This document shows, in pieces, positions 1 through 10,357 of a stretch of 50,526 nt of DNA; the first letter of the stretch is position 1; the number at the start of each line of letters is the position of its first letter. Source of the stretch: Aeromonas media. GTDB taxonomy: Bacteria; Pseudomonadota; Gammaproteobacteria; Enterobacterales; Aeromonadaceae. The position numbers and the translations under genes are program-made. The notes below the pieces were generated by a model. It made no database searches. It had not been told where the DNA came from and worked only from the letters and a program-made list of their open reading frames with translations. The stretch is from contig NZ_CDBZ01000069.1 in the NCBI RefSeq assembly GCF_000819985.1, positions 1-50,526 on the forward strand, given 5' to 3'.

Positions 1-28
1 AACTGGGACAGCGCCTTTTTCATTAGGG

Positions 29-217
29 TCAGACGCGAATATCGATCTTGCTTCCCAGAGAAGCGCTGGCCGATGTCGGTGCTGCTGGAGCTGACTGAGC
101 TGCTGTTGCCAGCAGTTTCAAAGCCGACTCGCCCTCCTGGGTCTGCTGTTTTTTGGCCAGGCTGGCCACCATCAGTGCAGAACCAAACGACGCATTTGCA
201 GAACTAGAAATATCCAT
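29..217 (-). CDS. YjfB-family putative motility protein
   Basis: Encodes 62 residues. It resembles the small YjfB family (putative motility proteins), which share a start like MDI, a variable polar middle and a closing LG-x-IDIR/K-V motif; here the protein begins MDISSS and ends LGSKIDIRV. It has no signal peptide or membrane segment. A strong GGAGG ribosome site lies 7-8 bases before the ATG. It is the last gene of a minus-strand group with the GGDEF/EAL gene 58 bp upstream, which fits a link to motility or surface behaviour. The biochemical role of the family is unknown. Family assignment is by remembered motif only. Confidence 0.75.
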   Translation of the reverse strand: MDISSSANASFGSALMVASLAKKQQTQEGESALKLLATAAQSAPAAPTSASASLGSKIDIRV

Positions 218-275
218 TGTGTACCTCCTGCCTAATCACTATCGGCCAGAGAATGGCAGACATGAGACCTATCGT

Positions 276-2207
276 TCAGAGCAGGTATGCCTTGTCTGGT
301 GCACGCCGTGCGAGCCAACGTTCCTCCATCTCCAGCAGGGTCTGATAGGCCTTTGATGCCTGCTCCGGGCGACTGAACAGATAGCCTTGTCCGTAGAGAT
401 GGATGTCGGTCAATGAACGCAGCACGTCGAGCTGGCCCTGGGTTTCAATCCCCTCGCATACCAGCTTCTTGCCCAGCATGGAACCCATGCGGCAGATGTT
501 GGCCACCAGCTCGGCCGCCTCGATGGAGGTGTCTATGCCCTGGATGAAGGATCTGTCTATCTTCACCTTGCTCACGGGCAGCTTCTGCAGATAGCTGAGA
601 GAGGAGTAACCGGTCCCGAAGTCATCTAGCGCCAGATGAACCCCCTGCTGACTGAGATCCTGCATCAACTGCAGCGAATTCTTCACCTCGCGCATGGTGG
701 TGTCTTCCGTCACTTCCAGCACCAGGCAGGAGGCCGGAATGTGGTGTTCCATCAAGGCCTTGGCCACCAGCTTCAACAAGTTGCGCTGGTACATGCCAGG
801 GGAGATGTTGACGCACATCTGCAGATCGACCAACCCCAGGTGTTGCCACTGGTGGAGCTGCTCGCACGCCGTGTTCAGTACCCAGCTGCCAAGCTTCTCG
901 GCCAGCTGGAACTCTTCCGCCACCTGGATCACCTCGTTGGGAGGAATGAAGCCAAGCTCAGGATGACGCCATCTCAGCAGCGCCTCGACCGCCTCGCAGC
1001 GACCGCTTTCCAGGTTGACGATGGGTTGGTAGTAAAGCTCCAGGGCGTTGTGTTCAAGAGCCATCACCATGTCGGAAGCGAGGTGCTTGCGCCTGGTGGT
1101 TTCGTTGAGCAGGGAGCTGTCATAGATGACATAAGGGACATGGGTCTTGCGGCTGTGGAACAGCGCCTGCTCCGCCCGGCTCAGCAGCTCCTGGGTCTGG
1201 TTGCTGTCCGTGGGGAAGAAAGCGATACCTATGCCCACTTCTAGCCGGAAGGGATAGTTGTCGATGATGATGTCTTGTTTGATGGAGTGGAGCACTCTCG
1301 CCACCAGCTCCCTGACCTGACGCAGATCGCTGCTGTCCCGTTGCAGCATGGCGAGCTGATCGCCCCCCAGACGAGCCACCCACTCGCCGTTTTCACACAG
1401 GGCCCGCAGCCGCTTCGCCAGCTCCTGCAGCAGTATGTCCCCAGTGCTGTAGCCAAACTTGCTGTTGATGTCACGAAAGTCATTGATGTCGACCAGTACC
1501 AGGCCAAAGGGGGTATCACGGCTGACGTAAGACTCCATCTTCTCCAGCAAGGCCAATCGGTTGGCCAGGCCGGTCAGCGGATCGACCCGGGCCGTTCTGA
1601 AATGACGCCTGGCTTCACGCACCAGCAGACCGCTAAGCAGAATGACGGATATCACCAGGCCCAACACCATGAATAACAGCGCATCGCGCAGTTGGCCGAA
1701 GCGCTTGTCATTGCCCGAATAGACGTTGATGTTCTTCTGCATCATGGAGGCGAGAGAGTAGGAGAGCGGCTCCTGCAAGGGCGCAAGGGTCATCATGATC
1801 TGCTGGTAATCCGACATCCCCGGCTTCAGCTTGGTCAGCTCCGGCTCCAGCTTGCGGATGTTGTTCTCGGTCAGCTGCACCAGCCGCAGCGTCTTCGGAT
1901 TATCCGACAGGCTCTTGCGCAGCTGCCCACTCAGCAGAATCGGCGTCCGGCTCCACAGGATGTCGTAACGCAGCAGCAGGGTTTCATGATCGATACCGCC
2001 GTAGTGGTAAATCTCGACGGCATTGAGAAAGCGCCCCAGCTCTAGCTGCAACTGCATCAATGCCCAGGAGACGTCATAGGTGTACTTCTCCATTACCCGG
2101 GTCGCATTTTGTATCTGCACCAGGCAATACAGCGTGCTACCCGTGAATAACAGAATGGATAGATAAAGAACGCCGAGTAAGGGCCAAGCCCTGGTCTTCG
2201 CTTTCAC
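276..2207 (-). CDS. Membrane GGDEF/EAL protein, probable c-di-GMP phosphodiesterase
   Basis: Encodes 643 residues. Two membrane segments (about residues 8-30 and 175-195) bracket a periplasmic sensor region; a GGDEF domain (about 205-365) and an EAL domain (about 375-630) follow in the cytoplasm. The cyclase signature reads GGDQL, so the fourth catalytic-site residue is lost and cyclase activity is unlikely. The EAL domain keeps EALLRW, NISP, LEVTED, DDFGTGYSSL, KIDRSF, EGIET and GQGYLFSRP, all the usual metal- and base-handling positions, so it should hydrolyse c-di-GMP to pGpG. The start is a GTG behind GGGAG. It lies 25 bp after the secreted partner gene and before the YjfB gene, suggesting that the periplasmic protein tunes its activity. 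Confidence 0.9.
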   Translation of the reverse strand: MKAKTRAWPLLGVLYLSILLFTGSTLYCLVQIQNATRVMEKYTYDVSWALMQLQLELGRFLNAVEIYHYGGIDHETLLLRYDILWSRTPILLSGQLRKSLSDNPKTLRLVQLTENNIRKLEPELTKLKPGMSDYQQIMMTLAPLQEPLSYSLASMMQKNINVYSGNDKRFGQLRDALLFMVLGLVISVILLSGLLVREARRHFRTARVDPLTGLANRLALLEKMESYVSRDTPFGLVLVDINDFRDINSKFGYSTGDILLQELAKRLRALCENGEWVARLGGDQLAMLQRDSSDLRQVRELVARVLHSIKQDIIIDNYPFRLEVGIGIAFFPTDSNQTQELLSRAEQALFHSRKTHVPYVIYDSSLLNETTRRKHLASDMVMALEHNALELYYQPIVNLESGRCEAVEALLRWRHPELGFIPPNEVIQVAEEFQLAEKLGSWVLNTACEQLHQWQHLGLVDLQMCVNISPGMYQRNLLKLVAKALMEHHIPASCLVLEVTEDTTMREVKNSLQLMQDLSQQGVHLALDDFGTGYSSLSYLQKLPVSKVKIDRSFIQGIDTSIEAAELVANICRMGSMLGKKLVCEGIETQGQLDVLRSLTDIHLYGQGYLFSRPEQASKAYQTLLEMEERWLARRAPDKAYLL

Positions 2208-2232
2208 CCAGTACTCCCGTAAGCCACCGTCT

Positions 2233-2730
2233 TTACTGCTGAATATCGATCGCGCTCAGTTGCCAGATCATCATGTCGGTGAACTCGGATCGCTTGAGTT
2301 CAGGATGCTGATCCAGCGGCAGGATAAACCAAAGCGGCCCTTTGTCACGTACCCGCATGGTTACCCCATCATCTTGCCAGGCCAGAATGGGATCGTATTG
2401 CCTGACCTTATCCCAGTTGATCCGGATCTGAAAGCTGTTCAAGGCAGTGAGCGTGATGCTCTTGCCATTGGCCTTCACCGCCGTCAGCACGTCCGCCAGC
2501 TTGGGCCCCACGTATTTGTGCGGTTTGTCCACCCAGGGATTGCTCGTCACTATCTCATGCTGTGGCAGGGCCTGGATCATGGCCATGTCGAAATCAACTT
2601 CACCATCAGCCGGGTTGGCGGGGTCCAGATTCCCTGTCACCTTGAGGATCACCGGCCCCTCGGGAGCGGCCAGGACCATGGTGGGAACGACAAGGGAAAA
2701 CAGTAGCGGGATCAAACCTAATGTTCGCAT
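2233..2730 (-). CDS. Periplasmic oxidoreductase-like protein without cysteine
   Basis: Encodes 165 residues with a signal peptide ending near VLAA. The remainder (VTGNLDPANPADGEVDFDMA, then a P-x-WxDKPHKYVGPKLADVL stretch and WFILPLD) resembles small periplasmic proteins of the sulfite-oxidase/molybdopterin-binding fold that are often encoded beside diguanylate cyclases. The mature protein has no cysteine, so the Cys ligand used to bind molybdopterin is missing. A sensory or ligand-binding role is therefore more likely than catalysis (inference). The ATG at 2730 is preferred because GAGG sits just upstream; an in-frame GTG lies 6 bases earlier. The downstream GGDEF/EAL gene starts 25 bp later, indicating an operon. 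Confidence 0.7.
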   Translation of the reverse strand: MRTLGLIPLLFSLVVPTMVLAAPEGPVILKVTGNLDPANPADGEVDFDMAMIQALPQHEIVTSNPWVDKPHKYVGPKLADVLTAVKANGKSITLTALNSFQIRINWDKVRQYDPILAWQDDGVTMRVRDKGPLWFILPLDQHPELKRSEFTDMMIWQLSAIDIQQ

Positions 2731-2777
2731 GCTCACCTCAGATCATTTCACTATCAACAGCTTCAGCTTAGTAGCAC

Positions 2778-2810
2778 TAAAAAAAACGGCCCGCAAAAGC
2801 GAGCCGTTTG
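2778..2810 (-). terminator. Rho-independent terminator of groESL
   Basis: Reading the minus strand, a 9-bp stem (ACGGCTCGC / GCGGGCCGT, one G-U pair) with a TTTT loop is followed by eight T residues. It lies 16 bp past the groEL stop. Confidence 0.9.
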
Positions 2811-2825
2811 ATGACTATGACGGAA

Positions 2826-4472
<1,647 letters not shown>

Positions 4473-4503
4473 TTAAATCAATTCGGGAAAAAGGGGGAGG
4501 TGA

Positions 4504-4797
4504 TTACTCTTCGACAATCGCCAGGATGTCGGTCTCGGACAGGATCAGCACGTCCTGGCCATCCAGCTTCTCGGTCTTCACGCCGTAGCCTTCGTTGAAG
4601 ATCACCTTGTCACCCACCTTGACGGCGAGGGCTTTGACATCGCCATTGTCCAGAATTCGGCCAGTCCCCACGGCAAGAACTTCACCACGGGTGGACTTCT
4701 GGGCCGCAGTGCCAGTCAAGACGATGCCGCCAGCGGATTTGGCTTCAGCTTCGATGCGCTTGATGATGACGCGGTCGTGCAGTGGACGAATTTTCAT
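4504..4797 (-). CDS. groES: Co-chaperonin GroES, 10 kDa
   Basis: Encodes 97 residues, the family's normal size, beginning [10 protein letters not shown]. It is the heptameric lid of the GroEL cage; the mobile loop (about residues 16-32, GGIVLTG) that contacts GroEL is intact. The ATG at 4797 is chosen over one 15 bases upstream because MKIRPLHDR is the conserved N-terminus and a GGGAG ribosome site lies a few bases before it. It is the first gene of the groESL operon. Confidence 0.98.
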   Translation of the reverse strand: MKIRPLHDRVIIKRIEAEAKSAGGIVLTGTAAQKSTRGEVLAVGTGRILDNGDVKALAVKVGDKVIFNEGYGVKTEKLDGQDVLILSETDILAIVEE

Positions 4798-4871
4798 CGA
4801 TAACTCTCCCAAAATGAGTCTCTGTGTTGCTTGAGGAATGGCCGCAGTCGGCCAAATTTGTTATGCCCCTG

Positions 4872-4903
4872 ATCTGGGGCAATTTGGGTAGCCCTTCAAG
4901 GGC
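4872..4903 (-). promoter_or_regulatory. Sigma-32-type heat-shock promoter of groESL
   Basis: On the minus strand CCCTTGAAGGGC (-35, positions 4903-4892) is followed, 15 bp after CTTGAA, by CCCCAGAT (-10, 4879-4872). This closely resembles the E. coli groE heat-shock promoter layout (CCCTTGAAGGGG ... CCCCATTT). The distance to the groES start is about 75 bp. Confidence 0.8.
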
Positions 4904-5039
4904 AAATACAAAAAAAATATTTTCACGTACTATGAGTATCTTTGATGGATCACCCACCCCCAATCAGGAAGGCGGATGGACGCGGCCAGCATTTCGGCCC
5001 AGAGCACATAGAGACCCTGCCTTGAGCCGACCCAACCCC

Positions 5040-6374
5040 ATGCTGACCGCCCCCATGACGCCAATGCTGCTGCGCATGACGGGGCCCATGATCCTCGGCA
5101 TCGTTGCCATCCTCGCCTTCAACCTGGTCGATACCTTCTTCATCGGCATGCTGGGCACGGAAGCGCTCGCCGCCATCAGCTTCACCTTCCCGGTCACCTT
5201 CGTGGTCACTTCCCTCACCATGGGGCTGGGAGCTGGACTGTGCGCCCTGCTCGGCCATGCCCTGGGCCAGGGCCGTCACGACGAGGCCGCCCGCATCACC
5301 ACCGACTGCCTGTTCCTTGCCGTCATCCTAGTGACCCTGCTCGCCGTGCTGGGGGCGCTGACCATAGAACCCCTCTTTACCTTGCTGGGCGCCAGCGCCG
5401 AGCTCATTTCTCTCATCCACGACTACATGCTGATCTGGTATCTGACCGTACCCATGCTGGTCATTCCCATGGTCGGCAATGCCGCCATCCGGACCACGGG
5501 GGATACCAAGACCCCCAGCCTGGTGATGGGGGTGGCCGGTCTGGTCAACGGGGTGCTGGATCCCCTGCTCATCTTCGGGCCCGGCCCTTTCCCCGAATGG
5601 GGCATTCGCGGCGCCGCCATCGCCACCTCCCTCTCCTGGTTGATGGCCATGCTGGTCAGCCTGCACATACTGCGCCAGCGGGAGCAACTGCTGTCATGGC
5701 GCCTCTCCCCTCGCCCGCAGCGGCTGGCCCACTGGCGCGCCCTGCTGCAGGTGGCCGTGCCCGCCTCCTTTACCAACATGCTCAATCCGCTGGCCAGCGC
5801 CGTGCTGATGGTCATCTTCGCCGGTCTGGGTACCGAGGTGGTGGCCGCCTATGGAGCCGCCTCCAGGGTGGAGGCGCTGCTGCTGATCGTGATGATGGCG
5901 CTCTCCTCGGTGCTGGCACCCTTCGTCTCGCAGAACTGTGGAGCGGGCAATCTGGCGAGGGCCAGGGCCGCCCTGCTGCTCTGCATGCGGTTCGCCCTGC
6001 TGTTCCAGCTCGCCATCTACGGCCTCGTCTGGCTGCTGGCGCCGCTCATCGCCAACCTGTTCAGCGATCACCCTCAGGTCGTTCGGCTGATCGTGCTCTA
6101 CCTGCATTTGGTGCCCATCGGCTACGGTTTTCAGGGCATGGTGATGTTGCTGGCTTCGGCACTCAACGGCGTCAGGGCCTCGACGGTGTCATTCGTCTTC
6201 AACGGCATGCGGCTGTTCGTCTTCTTGCTGCCAGGGGCCTGGCTGGGGGCAAAGCTGGGGGGTGAGCAGGGGATCTATCTGGGGATATTGCTGGCAAACC
6301 TGGCGGCGGGGCTGCTGGCCTGGGGCTATGCCCACCGCAGGTTTGAGAGGCTCTGCCATCAGGTCAACCCCTGA
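5040..6374 (+). CDS. MATE family multidrug/metabolite exporter
   Basis: Encodes 444 residues from the ATG at 5040, the usual size for a 12-helix MATE antiporter of the inner membrane that exports cationic drugs or metabolites using a Na+ or H+ gradient. The sequence is almost wholly hydrophobic; the N-terminal FNLVDTFFIGMLGTEALAAI segment and the paired repeat around FTNMLNPLASAVLM are typical of the NorM/DinF-like superfamily. Other possible starts are a TTG at 5022 and an ATG at 4932, but the sequence before residue 1 is polar and unlike the family. Substrate cannot be deduced. It stands alone, convergent with fxsA. Confidence 0.9.
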   Translation: MLTAPMTPMLLRMTGPMILGIVAILAFNLVDTFFIGMLGTEALAAISFTFPVTFVVTSLTMGLGAGLCALLGHALGQGRHDEAARITTDCLFLAVILVTLLAVLGALTIEPLFTLLGASAELISLIHDYMLIWYLTVPMLVIPMVGNAAIRTTGDTKTPSLVMGVAGLVNGVLDPLLIFGPGPFPEWGIRGAAIATSLSWLMAMLVSLHILRQREQLLSWRLSPRPQRLAHWRALLQVAVPASFTNMLNPLASAVLMVIFAGLGTEVVAAYGAASRVEALLLIVMMALSSVLAPFVSQNCGAGNLARARAALLLCMRFALLFQLAIYGLVWLLAPLIANLFSDHPQVVRLIVLYLHLVPIGYGFQGMVMLLASALNGVRASTVSFVFNGMRLFVFLLPGAWLGAKLGGEQGIYLGILLANLAAGLLAWGYAHRRFERLCHQVNP

Positions 6375-6411
6375 CGGCAAGGGCCCCAGGATGGCGGCCG
6401 ATTCCGTTCAC

Positions 6412-6888
6412 TCACTCTTTGCGTTCAAATTCCCCTTCAATCGTGGTTCCGCCACCCTTGGCCTGATCCGGCTGCCCCTCGCCAGGGTGCGCCCCGAACG
6501 GCGGTTGCTGTGCCTGGAAGCCCCCCATCTGCATCCTGAACTGGCTGCTGCTCACCAGCTTGTCGGCCAGCTTGTTGCGCAGCCAGGGCTGCAGCAGCAG
6601 GATGCCGAAGAAGTCGGTCACGAAGCCCGGAATGATCAGCAGCAGACCGGCCAACGCCAGCAGCATGCCGCCCATCACCTCGCGGCCCGGCATCTCTCCC
6701 TGTTGCATCTTCTGCTGGGCGCTGAACAGGGTCTTGATCCCCTCGCTGCGCACCAGAGAAGAGCCCAGCACCGCGGTCAGTACCAGCAGGCCCACGGTCG
6801 GCAAGGCACCTATCACCGAGCCCACCTCTATCATCACGGTGAGCTCCAGCAATACCAGGCCAACCAACAACAGTAACAACTTGCCCAT
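6412..6888 (-). CDS. fxsA: FxsA family inner-membrane protein
   Basis: Encodes 158 residues starting MGKLLLLLVGLV after a GAGG site. FxsA was named for suppressing F-plasmid exclusion of phage T7; its cell function is otherwise unclear. Four hydrophobic stretches (about residues 2-22, 26-47, 75-95 and a following amphipathic one with FFGILLLQPWLR) match the family, followed by a polar, Gln/Gly/Pro-rich cytoplasmic tail. The gene sits between groESL and aspA, as in enterobacteria, which supports the name. An upstream in-frame ATG at 6966 was rejected because the added 26 residues are polar and lack a ribosome site. Confidence 0.92.
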   Translation of the reverse strand: MGKLLLLLVGLVLLELTVMIEVGSVIGALPTVGLLVLTAVLGSSLVRSEGIKTLFSAQQKMQQGEMPGREVMGGMLLALAGLLLIIPGFVTDFFGILLLQPWLRNKLADKLVSSSQFRMQMGGFQAQQPPFGAHPGEGQPDQAKGGGTTIEGEFERKE

Positions 6889-7336
6889 AGCAACCTCAGT
6901 GCGGTGAATAAATGAACCTGCAATCACACAGTCAGCGGAGTATGGCCCATACCAACTCGCCATCATGCAGGTCTCTTGTCACTAAAATGGGGAGTCATGC
7001 CGGTTTTTCAAGTCTGCGACGCCAGACACCTCGGGATCGGAAGAAATATTTGGTCGCCCAACTGTGATTGAAGTGATTGTTCTGTCAAAGTTAATCGCTC
7101 AATTGCAATATCTGTTTAATGACCACAAGATATTTGAGGTTGCCTCAAATTTAGTGATCCAAGTCTAATATCAGATACCCCAATTGAGGTAAAATCTATT
7201 CCAGTCATTGCACAGGGAACCACGGGTTCCCCACTGCCCCACCCGATGTGTGGTGCTTCAGGATGAAATGTGCGTAAGGATGTCGCGGCCACTCGGTGAG
7301 GATCGTTTCCATTTATCTGATTTCTGAGGCATTACA
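6889..7336 (+). promoter_or_regulatory. aspA-dcuA regulatory region
   Basis: This 448-bp stretch has no gene. It holds a perfect inverted repeat ATTTGAGG-TTG-CCTCAAAT (7132-7150) with a further TTGAGG at 7184-7189, and a likely -10 TAAAAT at 7190-7195 with no good -35, as expected of an activator-dependent promoter. A Crp-like site (AGTGA-N6-TCTAA, 7153-7168) is centred about 41 bp before the expected start point. A 7-bp-stem hairpin (7215-7231) lies in the leader. Crp/Fnr control of aspA is known in E. coli; site calls here are by eye and the Crp-like site is weak. Confidence 0.5.
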
Positions 7337-8779
7337 ATGAGCGACATCAAGAACGTCCGCATTGAAGAAGACCTGCTGGGCACCAAAGAAGTTTCCAACG
7401 ATCTCTATTACGGTGTGCATACCCTGCGCGCCGTCGAGAACTTCAAGATCAGCACTCAGAAGATTTCTGACGTTCCCGAATTTGTCCGTGGCATGGTGCT
7501 GACCAAGAAGGCCGCCGCACTGGCCAACGGTGAGCTCGGCACCATACGTCCCGAAATTGCTGACAAGATCATCGAAGCCTGTGATCTGATGCTGAATACC
7601 GGCAAATGCTTCGACCAGTTCCCGGTCGATGTCTATCAGGGCGGCGCCGGTACCTCCGTCAACATGAACACCAACGAAGTGCTGGCCAACATCGCCTTGG
7701 AAATCATGGGTCTGGAGAAGGGACGTTACGACGTCATCAACCCGAACGACCACGTCAACAAGTGCCAGTCCACCAATGACGCCTACCCCACCGGTTTCCG
7801 CGTCGCCGTGGTCAACAGCACCGACACCACCCTGTATGCCCTGGAAGCGCTGATCGCAGCCTTCGATACCAAGGCCCAGGAATTCAAGAGCATCCTGAAG
7901 ATGGGCCGTACCCAGTTGCAAGATGCTGTCCCCATGACCCTGGGTCAGGAGTTCCATGCCTTCGCCGTGACCCTGCGCGAAGAGATCAAGTCCATCAAGC
8001 GTTGCCAGGAACTGCTGCTGGAAGTGAACCTGGGTGCCACCGCCATCGGGACCGGTCTGAACACCCCGCCCGAGTACTCCGCCCTGGCCATCAAGCGGCT
8101 GGCCGAGATCACCGGTCGCGCCTATGTGCCGGCAGAGGATCTCATCGAAGCGACCTCCGACTGCGGTGCCTATGTGATGCTGCACGGTGCCATCAAGCGT
8201 CTGGCCATGAAGCTGTCCAAGATCTGCAACGACCTGCGTCTGCTCTCCTCCGGTCCGCGCACTGCCCTGAAGGAAATCAACCTGCCGGAAATGCAGGCTG
8301 GCTCCTCCATCATGCCGGCCAAGGTCAACCCGGTCATTCCGGAAGTGGTCAACCAGTCCTGCTTCAAGGTGTTCGGCAATGACGTCACCATCACCTTCGC
8401 CGCCGAAGCCGGTCAGCTGCAGCTGAACGTCATGGAGCCGGTGATTGGTCAGGCCATGTTCGAATCCCTGAGCCTGATGGAAAAAGCCTGCATTTCCCTG
8501 CGCGAGAAGTGTGTGGAAGGCATCACCGCCAACCCGGACATCTGCATGAACCACGTGCTGAACTCCATCGGCATCGTGACCTACCTGAACCCCTTCATCG
8601 GTCACCACGAAGGCGACATCGTCGGCAAGATCTGTGCCCAGACCGGCAAGAACGTCCGCGAAGTCGTGCTTGAGCGCGGCCTGCTGACCGCCGAGCAGCT
8701 GGACGAGATCCTCTCCATCGAGAACCTGATGAACCCGCAATACAAGGCCAAGCGTTACACCCGCGAAGCCACCGTATAA
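7337..8779 (+). CDS. aspA: Aspartate ammonia-lyase (aspartase)
   Basis: Encodes 480 residues (E. coli AspA has 478). It catalyses reversible deamination of L-aspartate to fumarate and ammonia in the cytoplasm, feeding fumarate respiration and aspartate catabolism. The fumarase/aspartase superfamily signature [11 protein letters not shown] begins at about residue 321, and [23 protein letters not shown] and [14 protein letters not shown] mark the other active-site segments; AspA rather than fumarase C is favoured by the [17 protein letters not shown] start. A weak GAGG-like site precedes the ATG. It is followed 129 bp later by dcuA, giving the usual aspartate-in/succinate-out pairing. Confidence 0.98.
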   Translation: MSDIKNVRIEEDLLGTKEVSNDLYYGVHTLRAVENFKISTQKISDVPEFVRGMVLTKKAAALANGELGTIRPEIADKIIEACDLMLNTGKCFDQFPVDVYQGGAGTSVNMNTNEVLANIALEIMGLEKGRYDVINPNDHVNKCQSTNDAYPTGFRVAVVNSTDTTLYALEALIAAFDTKAQEFKSILKMGRTQLQDAVPMTLGQEFHAFAVTLREEIKSIKRCQELLLEVNLGATAIGTGLNTPPEYSALAIKRLAEITGRAYVPAEDLIEATSDCGAYVMLHGAIKRLAMKLSKICNDLRLLSSGPRTALKEINLPEMQAGSSIMPAKVNPVIPEVVNQSCFKVFGNDVTITFAAEAGQLQLNVMEPVIGQAMFESLSLMEKACISLREKCVEGITANPDICMNHVLNSIGIVTYLNPFIGHHEGDIVGKICAQTGKNVREVVLERGLLTAEQLDEILSIENLMNPQYKAKRYTREATV

Positions 8780-8787
8780 GCGAGCAG

Positions 8788-8816
8788 ATGGGCCGGGTTT
8801 ATCCCGGCCCATTAAA
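8788..8816 (+). terminator. Stem-loop between aspA and dcuA
   Basis: A 9-bp perfect stem TGGGCCGGG / CCCGGCCCA (8789-8797 and 8803-8811) with a TTTAT loop lies 9 bp after the aspA stop. Only short T/A sequence follows, so it may be a partial terminator or a processing/stability element that sets the aspA:dcuA ratio. Confidence 0.6.
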
Positions 8817-8908
8817 GTCAATTCCCGAGCGACCTCCTGCAAGTCCCATCGGGAATTGGCTTTTCAGCCCAATAAAACCTAAAAAAACTGGAAAATGGAG
8901 TGTTCGCT

Positions 8909-10228
8909 ATGATTGGAATCGAGTTACTTGTGGTGCTCGCCGCTATCTATCTGGGAGCCCGGATAGGCAGCATAGGTATCGGCTTCGCCGGTGGTCTGGG
9001 GGTATTGGTGCTGACCTGGGGGCTGGGCATGCCCATCCCGAGCGATCAGCTGGTGACCTACCTCCCCTGGGACGTGATCATGATCATCGCGTCCGTCATC
9101 TGCGCCATCGCCTGCATGCAGCTCGCCGGCGGGATGGACTATCTGGTGCACCTGGCCGAGAAGGCCCTGCGCAAGAATCCCAAGCACATCACCTTCGCCG
9201 CCCCGGTCGTCACCTACCTGATGACCATGCTGGCCGGTACCGGTCACACCGCCTTCTCCACCCTGCCGGTGATCGCCGAAGTGGCCAAGGAGCAGGGCAT
9301 TCGTCCCTCCCGTCCGCTCTCCATCGCGGTCGTTGCCTCCCAGATAGCCATCACCGCCTCCCCCATCTCGGCGGCCGTGGTTGCCTTCTCCGGCATGCTG
9401 GAGCCGCTGGGCGTTGACTACCTGACCCTGCTGGCCATCTGCATCCCGTCCAGCTTCATCGCCTGTCTGCTGGGGGCCTTCGTGGCCAACATGCTGGGCA
9501 AGCCGCTGGAGCAGGATGAGGTCTATCTGGAGCGCAAGGCCAAAGGCCTGATCAAGCTGCGCGGCACCAGCAAGGTGGAGCTCAAGCCCTATGCCAAGCT
9601 CTCCGTCGGCATCTTCATCGTCGCCATCGTCGCGGTCATGGCCTATGCCACTGCCATCTCAGGCAACGTGGGCCTGATCGCCAGCCCGCCCATCCCCCGC
9701 GATGGCGCCATCATGGGCATCATGCTCTCCGCCGCCACCCTGATGGTGCTGTTCTGCAAGCTGGACGCCGCCCAGATCACCAACATGCCGACCTTCAAGT
9801 CCGGCATGTCGGCCTGTATCTGCGTGCTGGGCGTGGCCTGGCTCGGCAACGTCTTCGTGAAAGGCAACATGGTCGAGATCCAGGCGTTCGCCGGCGATCT
9901 GCTGAGCCAGTACAGCTGGCTGCTGGCCGTGGTGCTGTTCTTCTCCTCCATGCTGCTTTACTCCCAGGGCGCCACCACCAAGGCCCTGATGCCGGCTGCG
10001 CTGGCACTGGGTGTCAGCCCGCTGGCGGCCATCGCTTCCTTCGCTGCCGTGAGCGCCCTGTTCGTGCTGCCGACCTACCCGACCCTGCTGGCGGCGGTCG
10101 AGATGGACGACACCGGCTCCACCCGGATTGGCAAGGCGGTGTTCAACCACCCCTTCTTCATCCCGGGCGTGGCCACCATCGCCATGGCAGTGGCACTGGG
10201 CTTCTTCTTCGGCGGTCTCATCCTCTGA
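8909..10228 (+). CDS. dcuA: Anaerobic C4-dicarboxylate transporter DcuA
   Basis: Encodes 439 residues from the ATG at 8909, behind a GGAG site; a GTG 9 bases upstream is less likely. It exchanges aspartate, fumarate or malate for succinate across the inner membrane. The protein is hydrophobic throughout, with ARIGSIGIGFAGGLGVLVL near the N-terminus, AQIAITASPISAAVV-like helix (SQIAITASPISAAVVAF), GMSACICVLGVAWLG and the C-terminal NHPFFIPG motif; all match DcuA rather than DcuB. Linkage to aspA gives a functional aspartate/fumarate module. It is followed by a good terminator. Confidence 0.97.
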   Translation: MIGIELLVVLAAIYLGARIGSIGIGFAGGLGVLVLTWGLGMPIPSDQLVTYLPWDVIMIIASVICAIACMQLAGGMDYLVHLAEKALRKNPKHITFAAPVVTYLMTMLAGTGHTAFSTLPVIAEVAKEQGIRPSRPLSIAVVASQIAITASPISAAVVAFSGMLEPLGVDYLTLLAICIPSSFIACLLGAFVANMLGKPLEQDEVYLERKAKGLIKLRGTSKVELKPYAKLSVGIFIVAIVAVMAYATAISGNVGLIASPPIPRDGAIMGIMLSAATLMVLFCKLDAAQITNMPTFKSGMSACICVLGVAWLGNVFVKGNMVEIQAFAGDLLSQYSWLLAVVLFFSSMLLYSQGATTKALMPAALALGVSPLAAIASFAAVSALFVLPTYPTLLAAVEMDDTGSTRIGKAVFNHPFFIPGVATIAMAVALGFFFGGLIL

Positions 10229-10248
10229 TAGCGGTCCCCTCCTTTGCG

Positions 10249-10275
10249 AAACGGCCCTCCGGGGCCGTTTTTTTA
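10249..10275 (+). terminator. Terminator of aspA-dcuA
   Basis: ACGGCCC-TCCG-GGGCCGT (10251-10268) followed by seven T residues, 22 bp after the dcuA stop. Confidence 0.92.
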
Positions 10276-10309
10276 TGCCTGCTGCGGGCAGGATCCCACC
10301 TCTACGCCC

Positions 10310-10338
10310 ATAAAAAAGCCGCTCAAGGGAGCGGCTCT
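10310..10338 (-). terminator. Terminator of gshA
   Basis: On the minus strand AGCCGCTC-CCTT-GAGCGGCT is followed by a run of six T residues. It lies 22 bp after the gshA stop and back-to-back with the dcuA terminator. Confidence 0.92.
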
Positions 10339-10357
10339 CGTCACTGTGATGGCACCC

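Noticed and set aside
8170-8394. Possible second membrane gene inside aspA
   Set aside because: Fully inside aspA on the opposite strand with no ribosome site.
7313-8842. 509-codon minus-strand frame opposite aspA
   Set aside because: Shadow of aspA caused by its GC-rich codons; composition (Gly, His, Val, Asp) is not that of a real protein.
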